Source: Mycobacterium angelicum
Lineage (GTDB): Bacteria; Actinomycetota; Actinomycetes; Mycobacteriales; Mycobacteriaceae
NCBI RefSeq assembly: GCF_002086155.1
Contig: NZ_MVHE01000034.1
Location: forward strand, 1 to 55,655
Direction of reading: 5' to 3'
DNA: 55,655 bases
The notes beneath the pieces were generated by a model that saw nothing but the letters and a program-made list of their open reading frames with translations, did no database searches and was not told where the DNA came from. The translations under genes were made by a program, and so were the position numbers. Positions within the stretch are counted from its first letter, which is position 1. Every line of letters begins with the position of its first letter. Below, one piece after another: positions 33,441 to 41,390 of the stretch.

Positions 33441-33875
33441 GTGCCGCTCGTCTACTTCGACGCCAGCGCCTTCGTCAAACTTCTCACCACCGAGACCGGG
33501 AGCTCGCTGGCGTCCACGCTATGGGACGGCTGCGACGCCGCATTGTCCAGCCGCCTGGCCTACCCCGAAGTGCGCGCCGCACTCGCCGCAGCAGCCCGCA
33601 ATCACGACCTAACCGAATCCGAGCTCACCGAAACCGAGCGCGACTGGGAGGACTTCTGGGCCGCCACCCGCCCAGTCGAACTCACCGCGACGGTCGAACA
33701 GCACGCCGGCCGCCTCGCCCGAGCCCATGCCTTACGCGGAGCCGACGCTGTGCATCTGGCCAGCGCGTTGGCAGTCGGCGTCCCCGGCCTGATCGTCGCC
33801 GTTTGGGACCGACGCCTGCACACCGGAGCCCAAGCTGCCGGGTGCCGAGTCGCCCCCGCCCAACTCGACCCCTAG
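33441..33875 (+). CDS. VapC-type PIN-domain toxin ribonuclease
   Basis: This 144-residue PIN domain has the four acidic residues of the VapC active site: Asp7 (VYFDASAFVK), Glu43 (YPEVRAAL), Asp102 (GADAVHLASAL) and Asp123 (VWDRRLHTGA). VapC toxins cleave tRNA or rRNA and block translation. With the antitoxin it lies 91 bp from attR, so it probably stabilises the element by post-segregational killing. M. tuberculosis has a ParDE pair at the equivalent chromosomal place as I recall. Confidence 0.9.
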   Translation: MPLVYFDASAFVKLLTTETGSSLASTLWDGCDAALSSRLAYPEVRAALAAAARNHDLTESELTETERDWEDFWAATRPVELTATVEQHAGRLARAHALRGADAVHLASALAVGVPGLIVAVWDRRLHTGAQAAGCRVAPAQLDP

Positions 33876-33966
33876 CCCGACCGCCCGATATCTAGAGTGG
33901 GTCAGCCCCAGCACGGACGACGATCAGGTACCGATTCGCCAGGTCACAACTCGTGTCGCAGATGGA

Positions 33967-33986
33967 CAAGTCCCCCCTCGGACACA
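33967..33986 (+). repeat. attR core (20 bp)
   Basis: An exact second copy of the 20 bp at 15366-15385. It is followed by a run of six T (33988-33993), which probably was the original terminator flank of the tRNA-Leu gene before integration. Confidence 0.88.
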
Positions 33987-34059
33987 ATTTTTTGCGATTC
34001 CCGGACCCGGTCACCCGGTCGTAGGCTTGATGAGGCCAGCAGCCGGGAATGCGAGGCTC

Positions 34060-34758
34060 ATGACCCCACCAAATGGCTTTCTTCGGCGAACGCCGACGCG
34101 AAGGTTCCGCGACCGGCGCGAAGCCGGCCGGGTGCTCGCCGAAGACCTCGCTCCCTACCGCGGCAAGCAGGGGTTGCTCGTCCTGGGGCTCGCCCGGGGC
34201 GGGGTTCCGGTCGGTTGGGAAGTCGCCGCGGCGTTGCACGCCGACCTCGATGTGTTCCTGGTTCGCAAGCTCGGGGTGCCGCAGTGGCCTGAGCTCGCGA
34301 TGGGCGCGCTGGCCAGCGGCGGCCGGGTGGTGATGAACGAGAACGTGATGTCCAGCCTGCAGATCACCGATGAGCAGGTCCGCGCGGTCATCGAGCGTGA
34401 GACAGCCGAGCTCAGCCGTCGCGAGCGGGCGTATCGGGGCGGGCGCCCAGTCGCCGAATCGCGGGGCAAGTGCGTGATCCTGGTCGACGACGGCATCGCC
34501 ACCGGCGCGAGCATGCTGGCCGCGGTGCGGGCCGTGCGCGCCGCCGGCCCGCGCTGGATCGTCGTCGCCGTTCCGGTGGGTCCGGAGACCGCGTGCCGGG
34601 AACTCGCCGCTGAAGCCGACGACGTCGTCTGCGCGACCATGCCGCCCTCGTTTGAGGCCGTCGGCCAGGTCTACGACGACTTTCATCAGGTCAGCGACGA
34701 CGAGGTACGCGGCTTCCTCGCCGCACCTACCAGTGACGGAGCGCTGAAAGGCGGCTGA
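34060..34758 (+). CDS. phosphoribosyltransferase family protein
   Basis: This 232-residue protein has a PRPP-binding loop CVILVDDGIATGAS (138-151) and an upstream GLARGGVPVG loop, typical of type I phosphoribosyltransferases of the ComF/YwrO-like group. The substrate is unknown. It corresponds by position to Rv2143. I chose the ATG at 34060; a TTG at 34027 or ATG at 34030 would add 10-11 residues. It is the first backbone gene right of the element and is convergent with the small membrane protein gene (6 bp apart). Confidence 0.8.
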   Translation: MTPPNGFLRRTPTRRFRDRREAGRVLAEDLAPYRGKQGLLVLGLARGGVPVGWEVAAALHADLDVFLVRKLGVPQWPELAMGALASGGRVVMNENVMSSLQITDEQVRAVIERETAELSRRERAYRGGRPVAESRGKCVILVDDGIATGASMLAAVRAVRAAGPRWIVVAVPVGPETACRELAAEADDVVCATMPPSFEAVGQVYDDFHQVSDDEVRGFLAAPTSDGALKGG

Positions 34759-34764
34759 CGGTCG

Positions 34765-35094
34765 CTACTTGGCGCTCTCGTCACCGGACACGGTGGATTC
34801 CTTGGTCGCCTCGGACTCCGTCTCCTCAGCGGCCGACTCGTCCTCACCCGGAACTTCCTCCGGGTAGTCGACAGCTTCGGCTTCGGTACCGGCTTCGTCC
34901 TGGTCCTCTGGCTCGGCCGCTACGCCGCCGACTTCGCGTTGCTGACGTTCGCGCACCGCGTCGATGATGAGCAGCACCACACCCAGCGCGCTGGCGCCGA
35001 TGCACACCCAAGCCACCAGCTCATTGCTGGTGACCACGGCGAACACCAGCGCGACAAGCCCAATCAGGGCCAATACCAGCGCAATGATCAGCAT
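34765..35094 (-). CDS. small membrane protein with acidic tail
   Basis: This 109-residue protein has two membrane segments (about 2-20 and 27-46), then a basic stop-transfer (RERQQR) and a long acidic tail of Glu, Asp, Ala and Ser (about 60-109). It matches Rv2144c, a conserved mycobacterial membrane protein next to wag31. Function unknown; the polar position next to DivIVA is suggestive only. Confidence 0.8.
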   Translation of the reverse strand: MLIIALVLALIGLVALVFAVVTSNELVAWVCIGASALGVVLLIIDAVRERQQREVGGVAAEPEDQDEAGTEAEAVDYPEEVPGEDESAAEETESEATKESTVSGDESAK

Positions 35095-35200
35095 TCGGTC
35101 ATCCTCCAGCCCTGAGCAGCGACTGCCAACCTACCAGGGCCGAATCATCGACTCGGGTACCACCGCGTAACGCGGCGCGCGTGTCGGGTCCCCGCGGCGG

Positions 35201-35992
35201 CTAGTTATTACCCCGATTGAACTGCTCAAACCCGCCGGCATCCGCGCTGGAATCGACCGGCGCAGCAGAACCACGCTGACCGAGTTCCTCGAGCTGAGAT
35301 TCCAGGTACGTCTTGAGCCTGGTGCGGTACTCGCGCTCGAACGTGCGCAGCTGCTCCAAGCGGCCTTCCAGCACGGTGCGCTGCTGGTTGATGGTTCCCA
35401 TGATCTCGGAGTGCTTGCGCTCGGCGTCGGCCTGCAGAGCGTCGGCCTTCTCCTGGGCCTGACGCAACTGGCTCTCCGACCGGGATTGTGCGTCGGCGAG
35501 CATCGCGTCGGCGCGCTGGCGTGCCTCGGCGACCGTGGTCTCCGCGGTGTGGCGGGCCTCGCTGAGAATCTGGTCGGCGTTGGCGCGGGCGTCGGCCAGC
35601 ATCTTGTCCGACTCCGCTTTGGCGGTACCGGTGAGCCGGTCGGCGGTGTCTTGCGCCAGGCTCAACACCCGGGCAGCCTTCAGGGCCTGTTCCTCATTCG
35701 TGCCGGAGGGAGCCGCAACCGGCGCCGGCTTGACAGGCTCGGGAGGCTCGGGCTCGAAGGTAGGAACCGGCTGGGCAATGGTCGGAGTGGCACCACCGCC
35801 GCCCCCGGCGGCTAGTTCCTGGTCCAGTTCATTGATCCGCTGACGCAGATCGGAATTTTCCTCGATGAGGCGCGTCAGCTCGTTCTCCACCAGGTCAAGA
35901 AAGGCGTCGACCTCATCTTCGTTGTACCCGCGCTTGCCGATAGGCGGCTTACTGAACGCCACATTGTGGACGTCGGCAGGTGTAAGCGGCAT
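35201..35992 (-). CDS. wag31: DivIVA-family polar growth protein Wag31
   Basis: Wag31 marks the cell poles, curves membranes and directs elongation in mycobacteria. The 263-residue protein has the DivIVA N-terminal lipid-binding domain (about 1-60, with FSKPPIGKRGYNEDEVDAFL), a variable Pro-rich linker (about 75-100) and a long coiled coil (about 105-235). A C-terminal short tail ends FNRGNN. It is an essential substrate of PknA/PknB; the phosphorylated Thr of M. tuberculosis lies in the linker region. It has its own upstream region and an RBS (GAGGGG). Confidence 0.95.
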   Translation of the reverse strand: MPLTPADVHNVAFSKPPIGKRGYNEDEVDAFLDLVENELTRLIEENSDLRQRINELDQELAAGGGGGATPTIAQPVPTFEPEPPEPVKPAPVAAPSGTNEEQALKAARVLSLAQDTADRLTGTAKAESDKMLADARANADQILSEARHTAETTVAEARQRADAMLADAQSRSESQLRQAQEKADALQADAERKHSEIMGTINQQRTVLEGRLEQLRTFEREYRTRLKTYLESQLEELGQRGSAAPVDSSADAGGFEQFNRGNN

Positions 35993-36034
35993 TCTTTGTC
36001 CCCTCGAGTTCCTGGACGGTCAAACGATCTGGAA

Positions 36035-36065
36035 AGTGTAGAACGGACTGGTAGCCGTCGCGCAA
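36035..36065 (-). promoter_or_regulatory. candidate wag31 promoter
   Basis: On the minus strand a -10-like TACACT (36040-36035) is preceded by TTGCGC (36065-36060) with 19 bp between them. The spacing is longer than ideal. It lies 43 bp before the wag31 ATG. Confidence 0.35.
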
Positions 36066-36136
36066 CTAGCGTCCATCCTGTCACACCAGACTCGGCGGTT
36101 GCCGATTGGAGTAATAAATAAGGCCGAAATTCAATG

Positions 36137-36184
36137 TCTAAGGACATAAAATCACATTCCTTAGATTTGAAATCGCGCCTTAGA
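36137..36184. repeat. inverted repeat plus extra half site upstream of wag31
   Basis: Perfect 8 bp arms TCTAAGGA (36137-36144) and TCCTTAGA (36158-36165) flank a 13-base AT-rich loop. A further CCTTAGA occurs at 36178-36184. The segment is AT-rich for this genome. Confidence 0.6.
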
Positions 36185-36237
36185 AACTGTCGCCAAAACG
36201 AAGCCAAATCGTCTCATAACTTCATCGCGCGGTGACC

Positions 36238-36588
36238 TTAATGCGGCCTATCCGCGGCACCGAACGCCAATTGCATGCCGATGAACGCGACCAGCAACAG
36301 CACCATGATGGACAGGTCGAAGCGGACCGCACCGATGGTGAGTTGCGGGATCAGCCGGCGGAGCAACTTCACCGGCGGATCGGTGATCGACATGATGATC
36401 TCCAGGATCACCACCGTGAAGCCGGTGGGACGCCAGTCCCGGCTGAACGACCGGATGAACTCCACGACGACCCGGGCGATTAGCAGCAGCCAAAAGACGA
36501 ACAGCGCGAACCCAAGGATCTCAAAGAACAGCACCAACGAAAGCCCGACCTTACCGATGAGGATGTCAAGAACGTCTGTCGCCGCCAT
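36238..36588 (-). CDS. YggT family membrane protein
   Basis: This 116-residue protein has two YggT units with membrane helices (about 15-42 and 90-110) and the conserved SFSRDWRPTG and ITDPPVKLLRRLIPQLTIGAVRFDLS between them. YggT proteins are linked to cell division and osmotic tolerance by context; the mechanism is unclear. It corresponds to Rv2146c. The start is uncertain: the ATG at 36588 gives 116 residues, while the M. tuberculosis annotation starts about 20 codons later. Confidence 0.85.
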   Translation of the reverse strand: MAATDVLDILIGKVGLSLVLFFEILGFALFVFWLLLIARVVVEFIRSFSRDWRPTGFTVVILEIIMSITDPPVKLLRRLIPQLTIGAVRFDLSIMVLLLVAFIGMQLAFGAADRPH

Positions 36589-36732
36589 CTAGGCGACGCC
36601 TCGCAAGCCTACCGACTCGAACCGGCGGCGCACATCGCGTGGGCGCCGTTAACCCCGTTCCGGCCGGGCCGGGCAGACGCCCGCCCCGGCGATCCACCCT
36701 GTGGCGCGCCGGGCCCGGAAGCGGAATTCGGT

Positions 36733-37425
36733 CTATTGGTAAGCGTAGAAACCGGTTTCGGCGATGCGACGACGCTCCTCCGGGGAGACGTCGACGTCAG
36801 CCGGCGACAGCAGGAACACCTTGGTCGCGACCTTGTCGAAGGAGCCGCGCAGTGCGAAGGCCAACCCGGCCGCGAAGTCGACGAGGCGTTTTGCGTCGGC
36901 GTTGTCCATCGACACCAGATCCATGATGACGGGCGTGCCGTCGCGGAACCGCTCCCCGATTGTGCGGGCCTCGCTGTAGTCCTTGGGCCGCAGCGTGGTG
37001 ATCTTCGACAGCGGGTGGCCTTCCTCGAACATCATCGCCATGCGGCGTGGGTCCATCGCCAGGGCGCCGCGAGTGGAGTTGCGCAACCACGAGCCGAAGC
37101 GCGGGCGGGCCATGTCAGCCCGGTCGAACTCGCGGGGCTGGAAGCGCGGCTCGTCGTAACCGCCGCGATAACTGCTGGGCGGCGGGTAATCGGCCGGTTC
37201 GCCGCGAAGATCACCGCGAAGATCACTGCGAATATCCCCGCGCGGATCGCCGCGCGGATCCCGGCGCGGGTCGTCATAGTCGCGCCCTTCATAGCGACCG
37301 TAATCGTCCTCGAAACGGGGACGTGAATAACCGCGAGAAGGAGCACGGTCGTCGTAATACTCGTCGTCGTAGTCCTCCATCGGAGCCATACCGAAGTAGG
37401 CCTTGACTTTGTGGAGTGTGCTCAT
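36733..37425 (-). CDS. sepF: cell division protein SepF
   Basis: SepF tethers FtsZ to the membrane and is essential in actinobacteria that lack FtsA. The 230-residue protein has the N-terminal amphipathic membrane helix (MSTLHKVKAYFGM), a long Arg/Asp/Tyr/Pro-rich linker (about 20-125) and the SepF core (about 140-230) with RPKDYSEARTIGERFRDG and MDLVSMDNADAKRLVDFAAG. It corresponds to Rv2147c. The linker DNA contains short tandem repeats (GGDPRGD-like), which may vary in length between strains. Confidence 0.93.
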   Translation of the reverse strand: MSTLHKVKAYFGMAPMEDYDDEYYDDRAPSRGYSRPRFEDDYGRYEGRDYDDPRRDPRGDPRGDIRSDLRGDLRGEPADYPPPSSYRGGYDEPRFQPREFDRADMARPRFGSWLRNSTRGALAMDPRRMAMMFEEGHPLSKITTLRPKDYSEARTIGERFRDGTPVIMDLVSMDNADAKRLVDFAAGLAFALRGSFDKVATKVFLLSPADVDVSPEERRRIAETGFYAYQ

Positions 37426-37489
37426 TGCGTGCCCCTTCTAGCCCTGAGAAAGTTGGTGTCTGTGATGAAGGTGTGACTACAGTGACTAT

Positions 37490-38275
37490 TCACGGTGACC
37501 GTAACCGCCGCGGACCCAATAGCGCGGTACCGACACGCACACACGTGGAACCATGTTTTACGGCGATTTCGAGGTCGTCGGACATGCCCGCAGACAGTCC
37601 CAGCGCGTTCGGAAACGATTCGAGCACCCTGCTGTGCTCCGATTTCAGCCGGTCAAAGGCCTGATCCGGGTCCCAGCCCAGGGGCGGGACGCACATCAAT
37701 CCGATCAGGTCCAGGCTCTGCGATTCCTCCACCTGAGCATAGATCTGGTCAACTGCCCCCGGGGCCGTCATGTCGACGCCGCCGCGAGACGCATCACCGT
37801 CGAGACTGACCTGAACATAGACCCGCATCGGGGCTTCGCGGCGGTGCTCGTCCAGGGCTGCGGCCACCGCCCGATCCAGCGCGGTCACCACCGCGGAACT
37901 GTCGGCCGCGTGCACCGTGTGCGCCCATTGCGATACTGAGCGAACTTTGTTGCGCTGGATCCGGCCCACCATGTGCCAGTGCAAATCGCGAGAACCCGCC
38001 CACGGTGCGGCGCCTTGCAACCGAGCGACTTCGGCTACCTTCGCCGAAGCTTCCTGTTCTCGCGATTCGCCAACGCAGCGACAACCCAATCGCGACAAAA
38101 TCGCTACGTCGGTTGCTGGGAAGAATTTGGTAACCGGTAAGAGTTCAATTTCTCCGACATTGCGCCCGGCGGCCTCCGCGGCCGCCGCAAGCCGAGATCG
38201 CACCGCGGCCAACGCATGCGTCAATTCCGACTGGCGATCCGCTTGCCCGGAAAGATCCACCGTCATCGCGTTCAT
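37490..38275 (-). CDS. YggS family pyridoxal phosphate homeostasis protein
   Basis: This 261-residue PLP-binding protein of the YggS/PLPBP family has the PLP lysine at about Lys50 (LLPVTKFFP), the GESREQEA loop, HWHMVGRIQRNK and a phosphate site near GMSDDLE and VRVGTALLG. It buffers free PLP; it sits beside division genes in many bacteria. It is probably Rv2148c. The ATG at 38275 overlaps the yfiH stop (ATGA), so translation is coupled; the longer ORF would add 43 residues. Confidence 0.9.
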   Translation of the reverse strand: MNAMTVDLSGQADRQSELTHALAAVRSRLAAAAEAAGRNVGEIELLPVTKFFPATDVAILSRLGCRCVGESREQEASAKVAEVARLQGAAPWAGSRDLHWHMVGRIQRNKVRSVSQWAHTVHAADSSAVVTALDRAVAAALDEHRREAPMRVYVQVSLDGDASRGGVDMTAPGAVDQIYAQVEESQSLDLIGLMCVPPLGWDPDQAFDRLKSEHSRVLESFPNALGLSAGMSDDLEIAVKHGSTCVRVGTALLGPRRLRSP

Positions 38276-39060
38276 TCCATCCACACCAACGACGCCAGCC
38301 GCCCGGTGGGCGCACTGCGTCGATGGCTGAACAGGGACCGGTCGGCCACTGTGCAACGCGGATCGACCTCGATGGACGTCACCCCCAAATCGCGTAGCTG
38401 GCAAGCGATTCCGGCTCGCAGGTCCAGACCGGGAGTGCCGGCGGCGGTGGTGGTGCGGCTGCCCGGCAATGCGGCCTCGACCTCGTCGGCCATCGCGGTG
38501 GGCACCTCGTAGTTGCGACCGCTGACCGCGGGCCCCAACAGCACCGAAATGTCGCCGGCCTGCGCGCCGAGGTCCAGCATCGTCTCCACCGCGCGGGTCA
38601 CCACCCCGTGCTGGGCACCGACGCGGCCGGCGTGAACCGCACCCACGACACCGGCGCGCGCGTCGGCCAGCAGGACCGGCACGCAGTCGGCGGTCAGAAC
38701 CGCAAGCGCCAGTCGGCGGGCATTGGTCACCAAGCCGTCGGTGTTGTCGACCACGGCGCTCTGCGGCCCGTCGACCACCTCGATCCGGTCACCGTGGACC
38801 TGGTTCATCCACACCACGGAATCGTCGGGCAGGCCAATGGCCGCGGCCAGCCGAGCCCGGTTGGCCTTCACCGCGGCCGGGTCGTCACCGACGTGGTCGC
38901 CCAGGTTGAAAGAGTCGAACGGCGCTGCCGACACACCGCCTGCCCGGGTGGTGGTCACCCTGCGGATGTGAACACTCACATAGCCAGTATCCGGAATGTC
39001 TTGGCGGCCAGGCCGCAACGCTGTCCGAGCGCGGCCGGTTTGTCGCGCACTGGCAAGCAA
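38272..39060 (-). CDS. YfiH family (PgeF-like) purine nucleoside/peptidoglycan editing protein
   Basis: This 262-residue protein of the YfiH/DUF152 (laccase-like) family has the conserved His/Cys metal set in MNQVHGD, TADCVPVLL and AVHAGRVG. Family members act as purine nucleoside enzymes; E. coli PgeF edits peptidoglycan precursors by removing misplaced residues. It lies between ftsZ and yggS. I kept a TTG start at 39060 because GAGG stands about 9 bp upstream; a GTG at 38979 would remove 27 residues. Confidence 0.88.
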   Translation of the reverse strand: MLASARQTGRARTALRPGRQDIPDTGYVSVHIRRVTTTRAGGVSAAPFDSFNLGDHVGDDPAAVKANRARLAAAIGLPDDSVVWMNQVHGDRIEVVDGPQSAVVDNTDGLVTNARRLALAVLTADCVPVLLADARAGVVGAVHAGRVGAQHGVVTRAVETMLDLGAQAGDISVLLGPAVSGRNYEVPTAMADEVEAALPGSRTTTAAGTPGLDLRAGIACQLRDLGVTSIEVDPRCTVADRSLFSHRRSAPTGRLASLVWME

Positions 39061-39069
39061 ATTGAGACC

Positions 39070-40218
39070 TCAGCGGCGCATGAATGGCGGCACGTCGACG
39101 TCGTCGTCATCGCCGCCGATGCTCAAGGTGGCGCCGTTGGTGTGAATCGGCACGCTGACGGCATCGACCGGCTCGAACAGCGTCGAGGTGAGCTTGCCTG
39201 CCTTGGCCGTCTCGATCCGGTGCGCACCACCACTGCTGCTGCTTTCGCTGACCAACGGCTTGCGTCCGGGCCCGCTGGCCTCGAAGCCGGCCGCGATCAC
39301 GGTGACCCGCACCTCATCGCCCAGGGAGTCGTCGATGACGGTGCCGAAGATGATGTTGGCGTCCTGGTGAGCGGCGTCCTGCACCAACGAGGCCGCCTCG
39401 TTGATCTCGAAGAGGCCCAGGTCGCTACCGCCGGCGATCGACATCAACACGCCCTGCGCACCCTCCATGGAGGCCTCCAGCAGCGGGGAGTTGATGGCGA
39501 TCTCGGCGGCTTTGAGCGAGCGGCCTTCGCCGCGGGCCGAGCCGATGCCCATCAGCGCGGTGCCCGCGCCGGACATGATGCCCTTGACGTCGGCGAAGTC
39601 GACGTTGATCAGACCCGGCGTGGTGATCAGATCGGTGATGCCCTGCACGCCGTTGAGCAGCACCTCGTCGGCGCTGCGGAAGGCGTCCATCAGCGAAACC
39701 GCGGCATCGCCCATCTGCAGCAGCCGGTCGTTGGGGATCACGATCAGCGTGTCGCAGCTCTCCCGAAGCGCGCCGATACCGTTCTCGGCCTGGTTGCTGC
39801 GCCGCTTGCCCTCGAAGGAGAACGGCCGGGTGACGACACCGACGGTCAATGCCCCCAGTTTGCGCGCAATGCTGGCGACGACGGGCGCCCCGCCGGTGCC
39901 GGTGCCGCCGCCCTCACCGGCGGTGACGAACACCATGTCGGCGCCGCGCAGCAGCTCCTCGATCTCGTCCTTGGCGTCCTCGGCCGCCTTGCGTCCGACT
40001 TCCGGGTCGGCGCCGGCGCCCAGGCCGCGGGTGGAGTCGCGGCCGACGTCGAGTTTGACATCGGCATCGCTCATCAACAGCGCTTGCGCGTCGGTGTTGA
40101 TGGCGATGAACTCCACGCCTTTGAGACCTTGCTCGATCATCCGGTTGACGGCGTTGACGCCGCCGCCGCCAATACCCACGACCTTGATGACTGCCAGATA
40201 GTTATGCGGGGGGGTCAT
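39070..40218 (-). CDS. ftsZ: cell division GTPase FtsZ
   Basis: FtsZ is the tubulin-like GTPase that forms the division ring. The 382-residue protein has the GTP-binding loops GIGGGGVNAV (15-24) and GEGGGTGTGG (101-110, tubulin signature), and the T7 catalytic loop NVDFADVKGIM. A short linker rich in Ser and Gly leads to the conserved C-terminal peptide DDDDVDVPPFMRR, the docking site for SepF and FtsW. I chose the ATG at 40218 (MTPPHNYLAV). The 206 bp gap to ftsQ holds its promoter region, and an RBS (GGGAGGA) precedes the start. Confidence 0.97.
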   Translation of the reverse strand: MTPPHNYLAVIKVVGIGGGGVNAVNRMIEQGLKGVEFIAINTDAQALLMSDADVKLDVGRDSTRGLGAGADPEVGRKAAEDAKDEIEELLRGADMVFVTAGEGGGTGTGGAPVVASIARKLGALTVGVVTRPFSFEGKRRSNQAENGIGALRESCDTLIVIPNDRLLQMGDAAVSLMDAFRSADEVLLNGVQGITDLITTPGLINVDFADVKGIMSGAGTALMGIGSARGEGRSLKAAEIAINSPLLEASMEGAQGVLMSIAGGSDLGLFEINEAASLVQDAAHQDANIIFGTVIDDSLGDEVRVTVIAAGFEASGPGRKPLVSESSSSGGAHRIETAKAGKLTSTLFEPVDAVSVPIHTNGATLSIGGDDDDVDVPPFMRR

Positions 40219-40424
40219 CATTCGTCTTCCTCCCTGAGTGGGCTCAGTACTCGCTGCGGTGTGTCTGCTTGCAAAACCCTCAACCTCAACCATAGAGTTA
40301 GAGTTATGTCAAGTAGTTCCGCGTAACCAGAACCGTATGGGTACGACGCGGACTTACCGCGCAGGCGCGCCGACGCGCCGGGGGCATTTTTTTCGCGCCT
40401 GGCGCCGAGTTCGCGGCGATATCG
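40219..40424. other. ftsQ-ftsZ intergenic region
   Basis: 206 bp between the ftsQ stop and ftsZ start. A minus-strand TTGACA (40312-40307) is followed by CTCTAA repeats, but no convincing -10 at the right distance. This region and the upstream ftsQ coding part probably contain ftsZ promoters. Confidence 0.4.
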
Positions 40425-41390
40425 TCACTTGACGGTCGGCAGGTCGGGGCTGGATACGTCGTAAGTCCGGCCCGGCTGTGTCAACAGCGCCGCCAGCTTC
40501 TCGGCTTTCTCCTCGGCGCGGTCGGTGCTCCCCCAGATCACCACCCGGCCGTCGGACAACGTCAGAGTGATCGACGACACCGAAGGCGCCGCGATCCTGC
40601 CTACTTGCCCTAAGACCTCCGGACGCAGCGCAGTCAGCACTTGCAGCGCGGCCAGGGTCGTCGGATCGGTCGGCCCGGGATTTTCGACGTCTATGTAAGG
40701 CAGTCCCGGCGGCGGCGGATCGGTCGCGAAGTCGACGCCGTCGCGATCAAATAAGTGCGGCCCATCGGGAAAATCCTTGACCACCACCGGAACTCGCTCC
40801 ACGATGGTGATCCGCAACGCCGACGGGTACTGCCGCTGCACCCGTGCGCTGGCAACCCGGCGGATCGCGGCCACCCGGTCGGCTACCTGGTCGGTATTGA
40901 TCTGCAGCAGTGGTGTCCCGGGCCGCACCTGCGCCGCGTCGAGGATCTCCTCGCGGCTTACCGCACCTATCCCGGTGACGACGATATTGCGCGCCGACAT
41001 CACCGGCGTGAAGTACAGAATCAGCGCCAGCCCGACCCCGACGATGGCCAGCACCACCGTCGCCAGCAGCATCTTCAAGCCGCGAACCACGCCCCGCGCG
41101 GTGTTTTTGGGAGCGTTCGCCCCGGCGGCGCTTAGCCCTCGGGCTCGCCGCTTGGCCTCGCGGCGCGCCTCCTCGATCGCGGTCGCACGAGCCTGCGCGG
41201 CGCGGCGCTCGGCACGTTCCCGGCGGGCGCGCCGCCGCGGCCCCTCGAATTCGTCCTCTTCCGGCTGTTCCGGGGCGTCCTGCGGCTGAGCGGCGATGGG
41301 CTCGGTGGTGGCCTCGATTGGGCCGTCGGCCGCGGCCTCGGCTCCGTCTTCCTCAGCCAAGCCCTGGCGGGCCTCGTTCGGCTCGGTCAC
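40425..41390 (-). CDS. ftsQ: cell division protein FtsQ
   Basis: FtsQ links early ring proteins to the late FtsB/L/W/I complex. The 321-residue protein has a long charged cytoplasmic N-terminus (about 1-105), one membrane helix (about 107-127) and an external POTRA domain (about 130-200) followed by the FtsQ beta domain. The cytoplasmic region is Glu/Ala-rich with an Arg-rich stretch (50-85), as in mycobacterial FtsQ. The ATG overlaps the murC stop by 4 bp. Confidence 0.93.
   Translation of the reverse strand: MTEPNEARQGLAEEDGAEAAADGPIEATTEPIAAQPQDAPEQPEEDEFEGPRRRARRERAERRAAQARATAIEEARREAKRRARGLSAAGANAPKNTARGVVRGLKMLLATVVLAIVGVGLALILYFTPVMSARNIVVTGIGAVSREEILDAAQVRPGTPLLQINTDQVADRVAAIRRVASARVQRQYPSALRITIVERVPVVVKDFPDGPHLFDRDGVDFATDPPPPGLPYIDVENPGPTDPTTLAALQVLTALRPEVLGQVGRIAAPSVSSITLTLSDGRVVIWGSTDRAEEKAEKLAALLTQPGRTYDVSSPDLPTVK

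Larger units (their letters stand above)
15366..33986. mobile_element. integrative and conjugative element (AICE-like), 18.6 kb, in tRNA-Leu
   Basis: The element is bounded by 20 bp direct repeats (15366-15385 and 33967-33986) made from the 3' end of tRNA-Leu. From the left it carries a serine integrase, a 65-residue protein, a RepSA-like initiator, an FtsK-like translocase, a small accessory gene, XRE-PLD, Nudix and HD genes, then cargo (hydrolase, thioesterase, MmpL, TetR, P450, TetR, Ntn-hydrolase-like) and VapBC at the right end. The int/rep/tra order and absence of phage structural genes or a type IV secretion set point to the AICE class, which transfers double-stranded DNA with one FtsK-type protein. 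Whether it still moves is unknown; all core genes look intact. Confidence 0.88.

Noticed and set aside
15386..33966. Prophage interpretation of the integrated element
   Set aside because: No capsid, portal, terminase, tail or lysis genes were seen; rep and FtsK-type tra genes indicate an AICE.
38608..40326. 572-codon open frame on the plus strand
   Set aside because: It is antisense to ftsZ and yfiH; its composition is typical of a shadow frame.
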